A stretch of 64,000 bases of DNA, taken from contig OZ034975.1 in assembly GCA_964030785.1 (NCBI GenBank), positions 17,709,142 through 17,773,141 on the forward strand, read 5' to 3'. The position numbers and the translations under genes were made by a program. Below, piece after piece: positions 46,301 through 53,802 of this stretch (its first letter is position 1; each line of letters opens with the position of its first letter). Source of the stretch: Siderastrea siderea (Eukaryota; Cnidaria; Anthozoa; Scleractinia; Rhizangiidae). The notes below the pieces were generated by a model that worked only from the letters and a program-made list of their open reading frames with translations, ran no database searches and was not told the DNA's origin.

Positions 46301-48214
46301 TGTCTACTCAGTTGGCGGCCATTGTGAATGAAGTTAGCAGGGTAGTTGTTAGTGGCGAGGGCTTTCGCTACTCGCTTAGTTTCCCGTGATACTTCCTCCT
46401 CCGTGGAAGGAATGTTCCTCGCGCGATCCATAAGAGTGCGAGCGACCGAGTGTTTATGCTGGGGATGGTGGTGTGATTTGAAATCAAGGTAACGGTCGGT
46501 GTTGGTAGCTTTCCTGTAGACAGATACGGTGATTGAGCCATCTTCTTGTCTGGTTGTTTTGGTGTCAAGAAAGGCTACCAACACCGACCGTTACCTTGAT
46601 TTCAAATCACACCACCATCCCCAGCATAAACACTCGGTCGCTCGCACTCTCATGGATCGCGCGAGGAACATTCCTTCCACGGAGGAGGAAGTATCGCGGG
46701 AAACTAAGCGAGTAGCGAAAGCCCTCGCCACTAACAACTACCCTGCTAACTTCATTCACAATGGCCGCCAACTGAGAAGACAACAAGAAATAAATGGTAT
46801 CGACCATCGTGGCTTTGTTATCCTCCCCTACGCCAAAGGATTTTCCGAAAGAGTTGCAAACGTTCTTCGAGGTTTCAACATCAAGGTCGCCCATAAACCT
46901 ATTCGCACCATCTCGAGCATACTCAAAAAGCCAAAAGACAAGATCGAGAAAGAGGCTTCCAGAGGAATCGTATATAAGATCAAATGTAAAGATTGTGATT
47001 GTGTTTATGTTGGTCAGACATCACGCGCGCTAAAAACACGTGTGAAAGAACACGCTAAGGCCATAGCGACATTGGATAAAAACTCTTTGTTGGCCAAACA
47101 CCATATGCTTAACGGTCATCAAATAGATTTGGAGAGCGTTGAAATTGTCGATAGGTCATTGGCGTGGCAACAAAGACTAATTCTTGAAGCTTGGCATTCC
47201 GTGCGAAATAGGAACACTATAAACGAACACATAGCGCTACCAAACGTATACAATAACATTAAGAATTTTTAGAGTCATCAAGAATACTCTAGAGACTATT
47301 GTTGCACTCAGAAAGTTCCTTCGAGGTGTGATTTTTTATCACACATCGGTTACATATTCTAAGTAGGACGCCGTTAGACATTTGCATTTTTATCTTTGCT
47401 GAGGAAGGCAACAGTAGTGGCCGAAACGTCCATAACTATTTCTAGCCAGTGTCAACTTTTTTAATTCTTTTTTACCAGTTTTCAACATGCCTGGCTACAC
47501 ACCGAACAGTTTTAAAAAAATCTTTCTCGAAAAGATATTGGGCGGAAGCTTTGAAAATGTTAATGGTGCCTCCCTATTTGGACGTAAAGAACATGATGAT
47601 CTGATTATAAATCTCAGATTCGTTCTAGAGTTTACATCACAAAGGCAGCATCGGAAAACAAGAGATTAAAATCAATTCTTATGGAAATAAATTTTCTCCA
47701 GGTTTTACCTTTTCATCAATTGTGATATGCGTCATTGAAAATAAAATGAACAAGAGAAATGAATAACTATCGAGCGACCTAACTTCGGTAATTTCATGTC
47801 CTTAATTTCTTTAAATAAGCTTCTTTGGCCGACATTATATTACAGAAAGATTTTTAGGTTATTAATTAAATCACATTTCTGCAAAATGTTTTTAAAATGT
47901 AAGAGAAATGTCATAATCATGTACATGAAAAATAATAAATAAATAAATGTTCCTTTTGTTAAAACACAGGTTTGGGGAAGCATGAAAAAGTCGTTGTGGG
48001 CTTCATATCATGAAAACGATTTTACAAAGGGAGCCACGAGTCAGAAAACAAAGACTGATGGTAAGCCAGATTTTCAAAACAAGAAAGAAATAAGGACGGT
48101 TACTGTACCTCCTGGAGTAGACTTAATGAAGTCCTGTTGTTTCGTTAAAGGCCAAAAAATGGAAGATAATCCAGATATAAGCATACAAGTTTGAAATGAA
48201 AGGTAACAGAACAT
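28133..48214 (-). CDS. Receptor tyrosine kinase B (one Ig domain), complete
   Basis: Exons: 42655-42550 (or the alternative 48214-48109), 40973-40629, 40062-39946, 34754-34703, 33799-33621, 33307-33191, 32265-32078, 31024-30896, 30441-30353, 29840-29800, 29601-29502, 29315-29219, 28300-28133. They sum to 1728 nt with consistent phases: 575 residues and a TAG stop. Order: signal peptide (1-24), Ig domain (about 40-150), transmembrane helix (about 158-180), juxtamembrane, kinase (about 229-520) and tail. Key residues: GRGSFGEVW loop at 236-244, Lys263, catalytic Asp373, DFG Asp391. All exons lie in the order and phase of RTK A, its tandem paralogue. A single-pass membrane receptor that phosphorylates tyrosines is expected. 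Resemblance is to the FGFR/VEGFR/Cad96Ca group; the ligand is unknown. The gene spans introns crowded with mobile elements. Confidence 0.85.
28565..28959. mobile_element. MITE family 2 copy with TTAA duplication
   Basis: TTAA at 28565 and 28956 flank inverted ends CCGTCAGACGTACAAG and CTTGTACGCCCGACGG. This is a piggyBac-type signature. It contains a G14 run and no frame. Confidence 0.75.
29219..29315 (-). CDS. RTK B exon: kinase subdomain XI
   Basis: A 97-nt exon, acceptor ATTGACAG|TTAT and donor GACGAG|GTAC. It encodes YQIMLDCWNEDPNNRPTF, the conserved CW-DP-RPTF end of the kinase. RTK A lacks this exon. Confidence 0.88.
29502..29601 (-). CDS. RTK B exon: subdomain X
   Basis: A 100-nt exon, acceptor TTGTAG|GAGG and donor GAACT|GTAAGT. 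It encodes GGVPYPGWNEWKVVYE through EHVSDEL. Confidence 0.88.
29800..29840 (-). CDS. RTK B exon: subdomain IX
   Basis: A 41-nt exon, acceptor CAACAG|ATGG and donor TTAG|GTTAGT, encoding WSYGVVLYEIFTL. Confidence 0.87.
30353..30441 (-). CDS. RTK B exon: APE region
   Basis: An 89-nt exon, acceptor AACAG|GGCC and donor GATGT|GTAAGT, encoding GRLPIKWTAPEHLFND and EKSDV. Confidence 0.88.
30896..31024 (-). CDS. RTK B exon: catalytic loop and DFG
   Basis: A 129-nt phase 0 exon, acceptor ACGTTAG|ATCC and donor AAAG|GTAAG, encoding ILHRDLAARNVLVG and KITDFGLALV. Confidence 0.9.
31111..31560. mobile_element. Diverged MITE family 2 relative
   Basis: It starts with TTACCCTTGGACGTAAAAG, a decayed family 2 end, and contains CGGTTGCTATGG and a GGCGGCCATCTTGGATGACG block typical of the family. 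A right end was not located with confidence. Confidence 0.45.
32078..32265 (-). CDS. RTK B exon: hinge and kinase insert
   Basis: A 188-nt exon, acceptor TTTGCAG|CTCC and donor AAAAAG|GTGTG. It encodes PMMLILEYVPYGDLLGYL and the YSCPENC insert. It differs from RTK A at only a few codons. Confidence 0.9.
32600..32860. mobile_element. MITE family 2 fragment
   Basis: A right end, CTTGTACACCGGAGGGCTAA, is present, and the internal blocks resemble other family 2 copies. The left end is not clear. Confidence 0.45.
33087..33180. mobile_element. Internally deleted MITE family 2, 86 bp
   Basis: TTAA at 33087 and 33177 flank CCCTCGGACGTACAAG and a right end GCAGCCCGAGGG. The first 60 bases match the element at 28565. 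Confidence 0.65.
33191..33307 (-). CDS. RTK B exon: helix C region
   Basis: A 117-nt exon, acceptor TTTGCAG|ATAAC and donor TCTG|GTGAGAC. It encodes SLRQEIELGKSL and the HSNIVNFLGCV strand. Confidence 0.88.
33621..33799 (-). CDS. RTK B exon: glycine loop and catalytic lysine
   Basis: A 179-nt exon, acceptor ACTCCAG|AGATG and donor AAAAC|GTAAGA, encoding VLGRGSFGEVWKAVA and TVAVKKLK. Confidence 0.9.
34703..34754 (-). CDS. RTK B exon: juxtamembrane
   Basis: A 52-nt exon, acceptor CTTGTAG|CCCAA and donor GAAAC|GTAAAT, encoding QRNDAPGGMAETPALE. Confidence 0.75.
34790..35527. mobile_element. ~740-bp insertion relative to RTK A intron
   Basis: The sequence after GGAAAATTA…TTTAA and before AAGTAAAGCAATAAACAAAG is contiguous in RTK A (about 14030-14060), so this block was gained in B or lost in A. 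It holds a GC-rich left part and a tRNA-like segment near its right end. No transposase is recognised. Confidence 0.6.
35331..35403 (+). tRNA. tRNA-Leu/Ser-like sequence, probably tRNA-derived SINE or pseudogene
   Basis: It has an A-box-like GTGGCCGAGTTGAAC and a good B box (GGGTTCGGTTCCCA). The acceptor stem and anticodon arm do not fold convincingly, so a working tRNA is unlikely. Confidence 0.35.
35850..36240 (+). mobile_element. tRNA-derived SINE
   Basis: The tRNA-related part at about 36100-36172 has an A box (TAGCTCAGTTGGTGGAGCG) and a B box (GGTTCAAATC). A SINE-like tail continues with AAGATTTTTCTTTGATCCTGG. The preceding 200 bases carry duplicated ACCATCAAACG motifs. The orientation follows the internal promoter. 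Confidence 0.6.
36310..38430. repeat. Diverged ~1-kb tandem array in RTK B intron
   Basis: Modules around GCTCGCTAGCACCTTCG recur at about 36350, 36545, 37285, 37530 and 38255. A module with a poly-C tract, CACGTCTTCT and GACCATAGCGTGAC occurs at about 36760-37110 and 37735-38085. Two near-complete units and partial flanking units are visible. Frames across it are not conserved. Confidence 0.65.
38590..39525 (-). pseudogene. Penelope-like element fragment (RT C-terminus and GIY-YIG remnant)
   Basis: The 168-codon frame at 39519-39013 reads FVVTFNPALPSIRRLI, SSQRCKAAF and FHCDRNRCKPFPFITEG, the region between RT thumb and GIY-YIG domain in Penelope-like elements. A further piece near 38750-38660 (GHSINDIEVIPLELIHSNRD) matches the C-terminal end of the same type of protein after a gap. 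The copy is 5'-truncated and broken, with an ATT/TTA array (38845-38945) inside. It lies in an RTK B intron. Confidence 0.6.
38845..38945. repeat. TTA/TCA trinucleotide microsatellite
   Basis: Imperfect ATT repeats grading into ATC repeats. Confidence 0.9.
39535..39840. repeat. Dispersed repeat related to MITE family 2
   Basis: It shares block order with 32620-32740 (AGATGAGGTA, then a GATGGCCGCCATCTTGG palindrome, then AAAATTAGAAAT) and AAAAATGG with TGACCACC further on. No TIRs were assigned. Confidence 0.4.
39946..40062 (-). CDS. RTK B exon: transmembrane segment
   Basis: A 117-nt exon, acceptor TTTGCAG|AACC and donor CTTCAG|GTTTG. It encodes PPGSSKNTA, then a helix (LVVSLAIVSAFLCLMSIAI), then the basic YCKRR. 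Confidence 0.88.
40577..40610. repeat. Short ACATAG array
   Basis: Three to five units beside the RTK B Ig-exon donor, the short counterpart of the expanded arrays in RTK A. Confidence 0.8.
40629..40973 (-). CDS. RTK B exon: Ig domain
   Basis: A 345-nt exon, acceptor GTTCCAG|GCAC and donor CAGAG|GTATG. It has Ig cysteines in LICKIL and YTCEAT and Trp in AQWKRH. It is 3 codons shorter than the RTK A copies. Confidence 0.88.
41295..44010. repeat. Tandem duplication upstream of RTK B, copy 1
   Basis: The sequence from GAGACTTAATTGAAAGGAG onward recurs nearly identically from 44935 (offset about 3632, then about 5559 after the Penelope insertion). Copy 1 includes the first exon at 42550-42655 and lacks both the Penelope palindrome and the Crypton. 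Confidence 0.85.
42550..42655 (-). CDS. RTK B exon: signal peptide, proximal copy
   Basis: ATG at 42655 opens MFCYLSFQACMFISGLSS. Donor GGAG|GTACAG leaves phase 1 for the Ig exon. 106 nt. Confidence 0.7.
44004..44282. mobile_element. Crypton-related MITE with terminal hairpin, copy 1
   Basis: It shares about 278 bases with 57284-57560, from GTACAGTACCGTGC to TCATCAAACGTGTTATT. The hairpin (about 44101-44236) has ATTAGATG and TATATTTTTACTC arms and a GACTCGCGCTGAGGGCTCGTC tip, the same design as the Crypton right end at 51399-51539. Confidence 0.7.
44283..44930. other. Unique AT-rich spacer, no gene seen
   Basis: Present only between the two duplication copies. A C14 run lies near 44839. No frame of interest. 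Confidence 0.4.
45653..45684 (-). ncRNA. Hammerhead ribozyme-like motif
   Basis: On the minus strand: CTGAGGA, a GGC/GCC helix II, then GAAACGTC. This fits the CUGANGA…GAAA…UH core with a self-complementary ACGU helix III, as in dimeric Penelope hammerheads. One extra base separates the core from helix II, so activity is uncertain. Confidence 0.5.
45811..46584 (-). CDS. Penelope RT C-terminus and GIY-YIG endonuclease (minus arm)
   Basis: An open frame of 257 codons that starts inside an RT thumb region (AFLDTKTTRQEDGSI, VYRKATNTDRYLDF), continues through a linker (VILPYAKGFSERV) and ends in a GIY-YIG-type nuclease: GIVYKIKC, CVYVGQTSRALKTRVKEH with the conserved Arg, and a downstream LEAWHSVR. 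The polymerase core is missing, so it cannot retrotranspose alone. No functional start is expected; the first codon is not ATG. Only a handful of codons differ from the opposite arm. Confidence 0.8.
   Translation of the reverse strand: MLVAFLDTKTTRQEDGSITVSVYRKATNTDRYLDFKSHHHPQHKHSVARTLMDRARNIPSTEEEVSRETKRVAKALATNNYPANFIHNGRQLSRQQEINGIDHRGFVILPYAKGFSERVANVLRGFNIKVAHKPIRTISSILKKPKDKIEKEASKGIVYKIKCKDCDCVYVGQTSRALKTRVKEHAKAIATLDKNSLLAKHHMLNGHQIDLESVEIVDRSLAWRQRLILEAWHSVRKRNTINEHIALPNVYNNIKNF
46529..47272 (+). CDS. Penelope RT C-terminus and GIY-YIG endonuclease (plus arm)
   Basis: True element homology begins at about 46573 (RKATNTDR); the preceding codons are antisense to the other arm. It then repeats the minus-arm protein with few changes, such as RRQQ for SRQQ and EEASR for EEASK equivalents, and ends at the same NVYNNIKNF. 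It has the same GIY-YIG motifs and no polymerase domain. Confidence 0.8.
   Translation: MIEPSSCLVVLVSRKATNTDRYLDFKSHHHPQHKHSVARTLMDRARNIPSTEEEVSRETKRVAKALATNNYPANFIHNGRQLRRQQEINGIDHRGFVILPYAKGFSERVANVLRGFNIKVAHKPIRTISSILKKPKDKIEKEASRGIVYKIKCKDCDCVYVGQTSRALKTRVKEHAKAIATLDKNSLLAKHHMLNGHQIDLESVEIVDRSLAWQQRLILEAWHSVRNRNTINEHIALPNVYNNIKNF
47399..47430 (+). ncRNA. Hammerhead ribozyme-like motif
   Basis: The plus-strand counterpart of 45653-45684 in the right arm: CTGAGGA, GGC…GCC helix, GAAACGTC. Identical core. Confidence 0.5.
48109..48214 (-). CDS. RTK B alternative signal-peptide exon, distal copy
   Basis: ATG at 48214, MFCYLSFQTCMLISGLSS, with the same GGAG|GTACAG donor and phase as 42550-42655. 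It could serve as an alternative first exon for RTK B or be an idle duplicate. Confidence 0.65.
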
Positions 48215-49267
48215 CTTTTGGTTTATAGAACAGACATCAGTGCACCCGTCAGGCTTCAGACTACTTTTCCATACATGCAATTAATATAAATTAATATACT
48301 CTTATGCGTTAACAGTTGTTGGTCGAGCCACTGCTGCCTGATTCTAATGCAAATGAACGGATGTAAAACCAAATAAAATAGTGCAGTGGATGAACTTGAT
48401 ATACATAGAAGACAAAGAAGGCTAGAGTAGTTATAATAAATTATTTAAGCAGTATTAGTTGTCTTTTTGCGGGATCTCTTTGCATAAATAAATTAGTTTT
48501 GTTTGAATTTGTTTTGGAAATTAAAAATCTCATGTCTAGATTTTTATATTTACTTAGTATTCTGTTTCCTAAGATAGAGAAAAACGCAGCTGTAAAAATG
48601 TCAATGATATTGGCAATTTCCCCCATCAAGCGTGTTCAAAGTAGGTCTCTTATCTCTTATAGGAGCATTTCATAGAGTAGACACTCAAGTTTTCCTCGGC
48701 ATTTCTTTCGATGAAAAATGTAATGCTCATGGAGATCATTTGTTCTTAAATTGTGCTCATCTCTTAGATGTTTTCTGATGGTGGAATGCTTGGGTTCATC
48801 AATGCGCTAATGGAGGTGGCGGCACGAGTAGCCAATATACTTTGCATCACACCGAATCACACATAGATTTGAGCATAAATTTGGAAAGAAAATGCCATAC
48901 ATTCTTTGTATTTAAACGCTTTTTTTAGAATTATGTTTGTTTAATTATCTCTAAAAAATGCATGGTTACCCACATCTTTCTTTTTGGATTCCAGTAGCCC
49001 TTGCTAACATCTACTTTATCCCCACAGTCATAACCTTTGCAAAAATACATCTCTATTAGGAGGCAACGTCCTTAAAGGGATGTGTTCGTGCATTCCTTTC
49101 AACAGTTCTGAATAAAAGCCTTGAGCCTAAATATTGCTTTGTTTTGTTTTGTTTTATTTATTTTCTTTCTTTCTTTTTTACGAATGTAATATTTAATTGT
49201 AGTGATAAACAGGTGAAGAGCCACCTTGTGGAAACCCTGTCAATAAACCATCACTATATTATTATAA

Positions 49268-49268
49268 C

Positions 49269-49310
<42 letters not shown>

Positions 49311-49312
49311 CG
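49268..49312. repeat. TTG microsatellite
   Basis: About 14 TTG units. The homologous site in copy 1 (43716-43740) has about half that number. Confidence 0.9.
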
Positions 49313-49625
49313 AGGGAGGAACTTATAGTCGGAAGGAATGTATACGTTGTTTTAATATACTCTTCAAGAGAAGTTCAAGTTCAGAATGCAATTAATTTTG
49401 CCCAGTCCCACGACATTATTGCAGTGCACATTTTAGTATTTTATCTTGTCTCCTTTTATCTATTCAAATGTAAAAACCTTTATTATCCAACTTTATTATT
49501 CAACTGCATTCAGTAGAGTACAAATAACACCCAAAACGAGTACAAATATCCCACGGTATTTGTACTCCAGAAGACCGGTTTGACAGGTTTTCTACAAATG
49601 TCACGTCAGGCATCAGGTTTACCTG

Positions 49626-50990
49626 GTGAACGATGAAAAAATGGCCGAAAACGCTCATTTTTTTTCGGAAGAAAACAACGAATGCTTTCCAAATTTCGAG
49701 CTTTTTAACGAAAACGAGTTCCTAGAGACAAGCAATGACCTAGTCGACAGTGAAATTTCTTTATTTATTGAAGAAAATCGAAACGAGAATACAACAAGAA
49801 AGACAAAAACTGACCTCAATGTGTGGAAGCGATGGTGCGAGTCCGTGAAAGAAACAAGGGCCATTGAAGAAATTCCCGCCGAGGAACTTAACAGTCTTTT
49901 ATGCCATTTCTTTGTCAAAGTCAGGAAACTCAACGGAGAAGACTTTGAGCCCGGAACACTGACTTCTTTCCAAAGAAGTTTTGACCGACACCTGCGACAA
50001 GTCGGAAAGTGTTACAGCATCTTGCAAGACAAAACCTTTGAAAAATCACGCGAAGCGTTGGAGTCCAAGCGAAAACAGCTTCGCCAGTCTGGCAAAGGTG
50101 GTCGACCAAACAAAGCATTGGGATTAAACAGCGACGAGCTGGAAAAGTTCTGGTCAGAGAAGCAACTAGGTGACCACTCTCCAGATGCACTTCTTCGTAC
50201 AATATGGCTAAACAACACGATGCATTTTGGATGGCGTGCCAGAGACGAGCATCACAAAGTTCTCCTTGGAGACCTTGAGATAAGACGAGAAGAAGGCAGT
50301 GAAAAGCGAGAATTCATCATTTGGAAGACGGAACGAGGGTCCAAAACAAGAACCGGAGGAAAGGAGTTTGGCGCAGAGAGGTATTTCAGCCCTCGAATCT
50401 ACTCGACTGGCGGCGAGCGATGTCCGGTGAAACTGTTCAAGATTTTCCTGGCCCACAGACCACCTGACATGATGAAACCCGACGACCCACTGTATTTAGC
50501 CAGTGTGAAAAACCCAAAAAGCCAAGTTTGGTACAAACGGCAGCCTCTCGGTGTGCATTCGTTGGGTCAGTTCATGAAAACAATGGCCAAAGCAGTCAAC
50601 TTAAGAGGCAAACACACAAACCATTCCGCTCGCCGGACCATGATAACAACTTTGCGCCACGAGAACGTCAGTCCACTTGATATCAGCCAGTTATCAGGAC
50701 ACAAGAACCTGAAGTCCATCGATTCCTACTCCACGGTGTCCGAAGACCAGCAGAAAGAAATGTCGTTGAAAATAAGCAGCCATTGTGGAGCCGCACGCCC
50801 GCCGCTTAACCAGTTGAATCAGCTTAGCTTAAATTGCTCTACAGGTTCGGCCACCAGCGGAAACGGAACCCATCTTTTTTCAGGAGCTGTCTTCAACAAC
50901 TGCACAATTGTTGTGGGCCAGAAATCTCCACCGCTACCTCTTCCAAAACGAAGACGCGTGGTCAGTATTGATTCGGACGAAGATGACTGA
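49626..50990 (+). CDS. Crypton tyrosine recombinase
   Basis: A 454-codon intronless frame; ATG at 49626, with a second ATG five codons on. After an acidic N-terminus comes a SAM-like core-binding region (LNVWKRWCESV, FEPGTLTSFQRSFDRHL), then a catalytic domain with all expected positions: Arg in WRARDEHHK, H-x-x-R in NHSARRTM, the second His in SGHKN and Tyr in DSYSTVS. This is the DUF3504-type recombinase of animal Cryptons, also domesticated in QRICH1, ZMYM and KCTD1. The tail ends in a basic patch (PKRRRVV) and acidic residues, likely a nuclear signal. No frameshift or stop is seen, so the protein may be active. It would cut and rejoin DNA by a tyrosine-linked mechanism. Confidence 0.88.
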   Translation: MNDEKMAENAHFFSEENNECFPNFELFNENEFLETSNDLVDSEISLFIEENRNENTTRKTKTDLNVWKRWCESVKETRAIEEIPAEELNSLLCHFFVKVRKLNGEDFEPGTLTSFQRSFDRHLRQVGKCYSILQDKTFEKSREALESKRKQLRQSGKGGRPNKALGLNSDELEKFWSEKQLGDHSPDALLRTIWLNNTMHFGWRARDEHHKVLLGDLEIRREEGSEKREFIIWKTERGSKTRTGGKEFGAERYFSPRIYSTGGERCPVKLFKIFLAHRPPDMMKPDDPLYLASVKNPKSQVWYKRQPLGVHSLGQFMKTMAKAVNLRGKHTNHSARRTMITTLRHENVSPLDISQLSGHKNLKSIDSYSTVSEDQQKEMSLKISSHCGAARPPLNQLNQLSLNCSTGSATSGNGTHLFSGAVFNNCTIVVGQKSPPLPLPKRRRVVSIDSDEDD

Positions 50991-51398
50991 ACATGTCCGT
51001 TTGGATTGTTATCAAGTTGCTGTTGGCTTTGTTTGACTTGACTTTCGAGATTTGTTTGTTCTGTCGAGTTCTTTCTTTTTGTAGTTTTACTCGGTGACCG
51101 AGGACATCGTTGTTTTAAATCTAATTCTAAACCAGAAAATGATTCACTTTTGCCTTATTCCATCTTTGTTTTCCTTGCAAGTTTGAATAAAATCACGATG
51201 CTTTGCTCGATTGACGCGATTGACAGGTTTGACAAGTTTTCGTTTTTGACCAATCAACAACAACCTCACGTCAAGCGCGCGAAACCTGACCCCGCTGGCG
51301 CGCTCACTCGCTGCTCAGAAGTCACGTTAGTTTGTCACGCAACTCAGACAGTTTATAAACCACTTTTCCATTTTGTAGCTAAGTTGAATAATAAATCC

Positions 51399-51539
51399 CT
51401 TATTAGACGGTTCAGTGTGTAGTATCGTGGGATATTTTTACTCGTCTCTTGTATTTTGACTCGCCCTACGGGCTCGCCAAAATACGGCATGACTCGTAAA
51501 AAATATCCCACGATACTACACACTGAACCGTCTAATAAG
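51399..51539. repeat. Crypton right-end hairpin
   Basis: Two perfect arms of about 45 bases (CTTATTAGACGGTTCAGTG and complement) enclose a second hairpin, GTATTTTG…CAAAATAC, with a GCCCTACGGGC tip. The design is shared with the MITEs at 44004 and 57284. Confidence 0.85.
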
Positions 51540-51550
51540 ATATATGTATA

Positions 51551-52599
51551 TTAGTTATTGTACAGAAAGCGCGCGAAACGAGTACAAATATTCCATGATA
51601 TTGTACAGTTAGTTATTGTACAGTTGGTTATTTAACAAATTTCCTCCAGTTTTCCGTGGTATGGCCTCTTATTTCCCACGATTTTCGTCATCTAGCCGTC
51701 AACATGTTGTGGACGGAGTCCGCGACTTATTTCCACAGAAAAAATAATTGTTACAGCATTTAGCGTTGTGTTTACAATTTATAATTTCTTTCATCGTCGC
51801 GTCGATCATTAAAATTTTACTGAATGGTAGGTTTCATCAGGAAGGCTTTCCACACCGAAATATCAAGACTAGACATAAAATAAAACACAGTAAAATGGTA
51901 CAGAAGCATTGAATAATAACTGTCACGCATTTTAAATTGCGAGTCCGTACGAAAATCAAGTCGGAAGCAATGAAAACAAGTAAACTTGAGCTTACTGAAC
52001 AAACTACCAAGAAGGGAGGAAGGGCGACATTTTTTTCGGCTATACCACGCAAACCTGACACTGGTTTACCTGCACTCGTTGTAGCTCTGTGTTCCAAAGG
52101 CTCCAAATGTTCAGATACAAATCGGATGCCATGTAGAAGGAGTTGAATTGCTTTCCAAGTTGTTTGAGTGTGGTTTTTGCCATTCCGTCCGCAACCTCTA
52201 AACTGAGAACAACTGTGCCTTGTGCTTTGTGATTATCTAAGACGGTGAATTCTGACGTTCCTCACAACAGTAATCTTGTTTCTGAACTGCATAGAAATTA
52301 CCTGTTCAAGTTCAAAATTCTGTCTTCAGTTCGATCAAACAGGCACATGATGGCGCCGTTTTCCGAACGGATTACAAACTTGTACGGTTCAACTCCCGCA
52401 GCTAATATGGTACATGAAATCGTACAGCTTCAATCCGGTTTAAACGATGATTACAGCAATGTTTCAAGAAAAATCAAACACGAACTGCATTTCAAAGCCA
52501 ATAATTAGAAGATGTTTTCCCCAAACCTTGTGCTACTTCGTTCACTTCGGATCAGTTTCCCTGTTTCATTTAGCTTTGGAAATAAACGCTGCAACACTT
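51551..52599. other. End of duplication copy 2, then no gene seen
   Basis: 51551-51630 matches copy 1 (TTAGTTATTGTACAG repeats). Beyond that I recognise neither exons nor repeats; frames of 60-90 codons here lack family resemblance. Confidence 0.4.
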
Positions 52600-52812
52600 C
52601 GCAAGGTTTTGGCGCCTTTTTCGTTCAGTGCTGTGACCGATTCTTGTTCCCTTTTTATCTCTTTTCTCATTTTTTTCTTTCTTTATTTCGTAATTTCATA
52701 AAAATTATAGTGGCTGCGTTTTTAGTAAAACTAACAAGTTTACCACAGAATTTTTTTTACGCGGTGCGAGTCTACAATGAATCGATTTCAAGCATTCGCG
52801 ACAGGCGTTCAT
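52600..52812. repeat. 213-bp direct repeat, left copy (LINE target duplication)
   Basis: From CGCAAGGTTTTGGCGCC to CAGGCGTTCAT, matching 56989-57201 at equal length with roughly 4% differences. It directly abuts the LINE poly(A) end. Confidence 0.85.
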
Positions 52813-53802
52813 TTTTTTTTTATTATTATTAATAAACTTTATTATTACAAAGGCAACAGAAAAACACAAAGGAATAAGATAAATAACCGAAATAGGGACT
52901 GGTAGCATACAAACTAAAGTACACTATACAGTTGATAATGTTCGTGAGGGAATGAAAGACACTACTTACAACTTTTAACACTGACTATCATTAATATTAC
53001 AATTATTTGACACTCGGCTTTGTAATTCCGTACAATTCTATTTTAACGAACCTAACTTCTATTTAATAACACTTAACACTATTATTGATTTTGCTATATT
53101 GTAAATGATGGAGCAAAGGCAACTATTCAGTAGAATATTAGTTAAGTGATGTTTTCAAATTTATAATTAACTAAACTATCGAAAATCGTTGATCATGACA
53201 AATCTTACTCGTTTGAGACTGATTTTGGTTGATTTATCAGGTTTAATGCAAAAAAGAACACATTTGAAACAAAATGTCCTTTTCTTTAACCCTTTACCGT
53301 CAGCGTTTTTCCCTTAGAAAAACGCATTTTTTACCGCTAAAGCGGTTTTTGAAGTGCTATGGTGCCAAATGCCACTAAACTTTGCTACAAAAGCGTTTTC
53401 TTACATTTTAGCTCAATTTTGAGCCAGCTTCTGTTGAAAATTGTACATTATTTTGGTTTCACGCATGCGCATAAGCCATTCATTTCTAATTTTTTTCTCG
53501 CTTCTTTTGCTTTCCTTTTTCTCTCCCTTTCTTTTCTCTTTATCTTCTACCCTTTATCACCTTTCTATCCACTGGAAAAGTTTTGGCCTCAGTCCTTCTA
53601 AAAACCTGGAAATGGAACATTGATCAACTAGGTGACTTGGCCTATTTTACCACCAACTTTGCAGCCAAAATTGGACACGTTTTTCTGGTATAGCTCTGCC
53701 AGGATTTGGTCGATATTCAAAATGGACACACGTATGGATGGATCTGTCCTTGCTGTGCTAGCTGCTTATCAAAACAATCTGGTGACGTCAAAAATGATGA
53801 CG

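Larger units (their letters stand above)
45600..47513. mobile_element. Penelope-like element, head-to-head palindromic insertion
   Basis: A 1914-bp insertion is flanked by the 12-base direct repeat AAAAAAATCTTT (45588-45599, 47514-47525). Copy 1 of the duplication has an unbroken site near 41968. It consists of two 5'-truncated copies in opposite orientation meeting at about 46572, with 3' ends outward, forming a palindrome with arms of about 0.9 kb. Each arm carries the RT C-terminus plus the GIY-YIG endonuclease and a hammerhead-like motif near its outer end. Confidence 0.85.
44935..49489. repeat. Tandem duplication upstream of RTK B, copy 2
   Basis: A near-identical copy of 41295-43915, interrupted at 45600-47513 by a Penelope element and at about 49490 by the Crypton. 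It includes a second signal-peptide exon. Confidence 0.85.
49490..51550 (+). mobile_element. Crypton DNA transposon
   Basis: About 2.06 kb of sequence is absent from duplication copy 1, where CCAACTGTATTAGTTATTG is continuous (43914-43932). In copy 2 the same flanks sit at 49484 and 51550, with TATTA at both borders. Inside are a recombinase gene, an inner pair of inverted TTTATTATTCAACT and AGTTGAATAATAAA (49491 and 51381), and a long right-end hairpin. The left end has its own small hairpin (GAGTACAAAT / ATTTGTACTC near 49540-49568). Confidence 0.7.

Noticed and set aside
49655..50456. Minus-strand frames of 68-92 codons under the Crypton gene
   Set aside because: Antisense shadows of the intact recombinase frame.
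52245..52832. Overlapping 84-106 codon plus-strand frames
   Set aside because: No recognised domain, partly inside the 213-bp direct repeat, and ending in low-complexity Phe-rich sequence.
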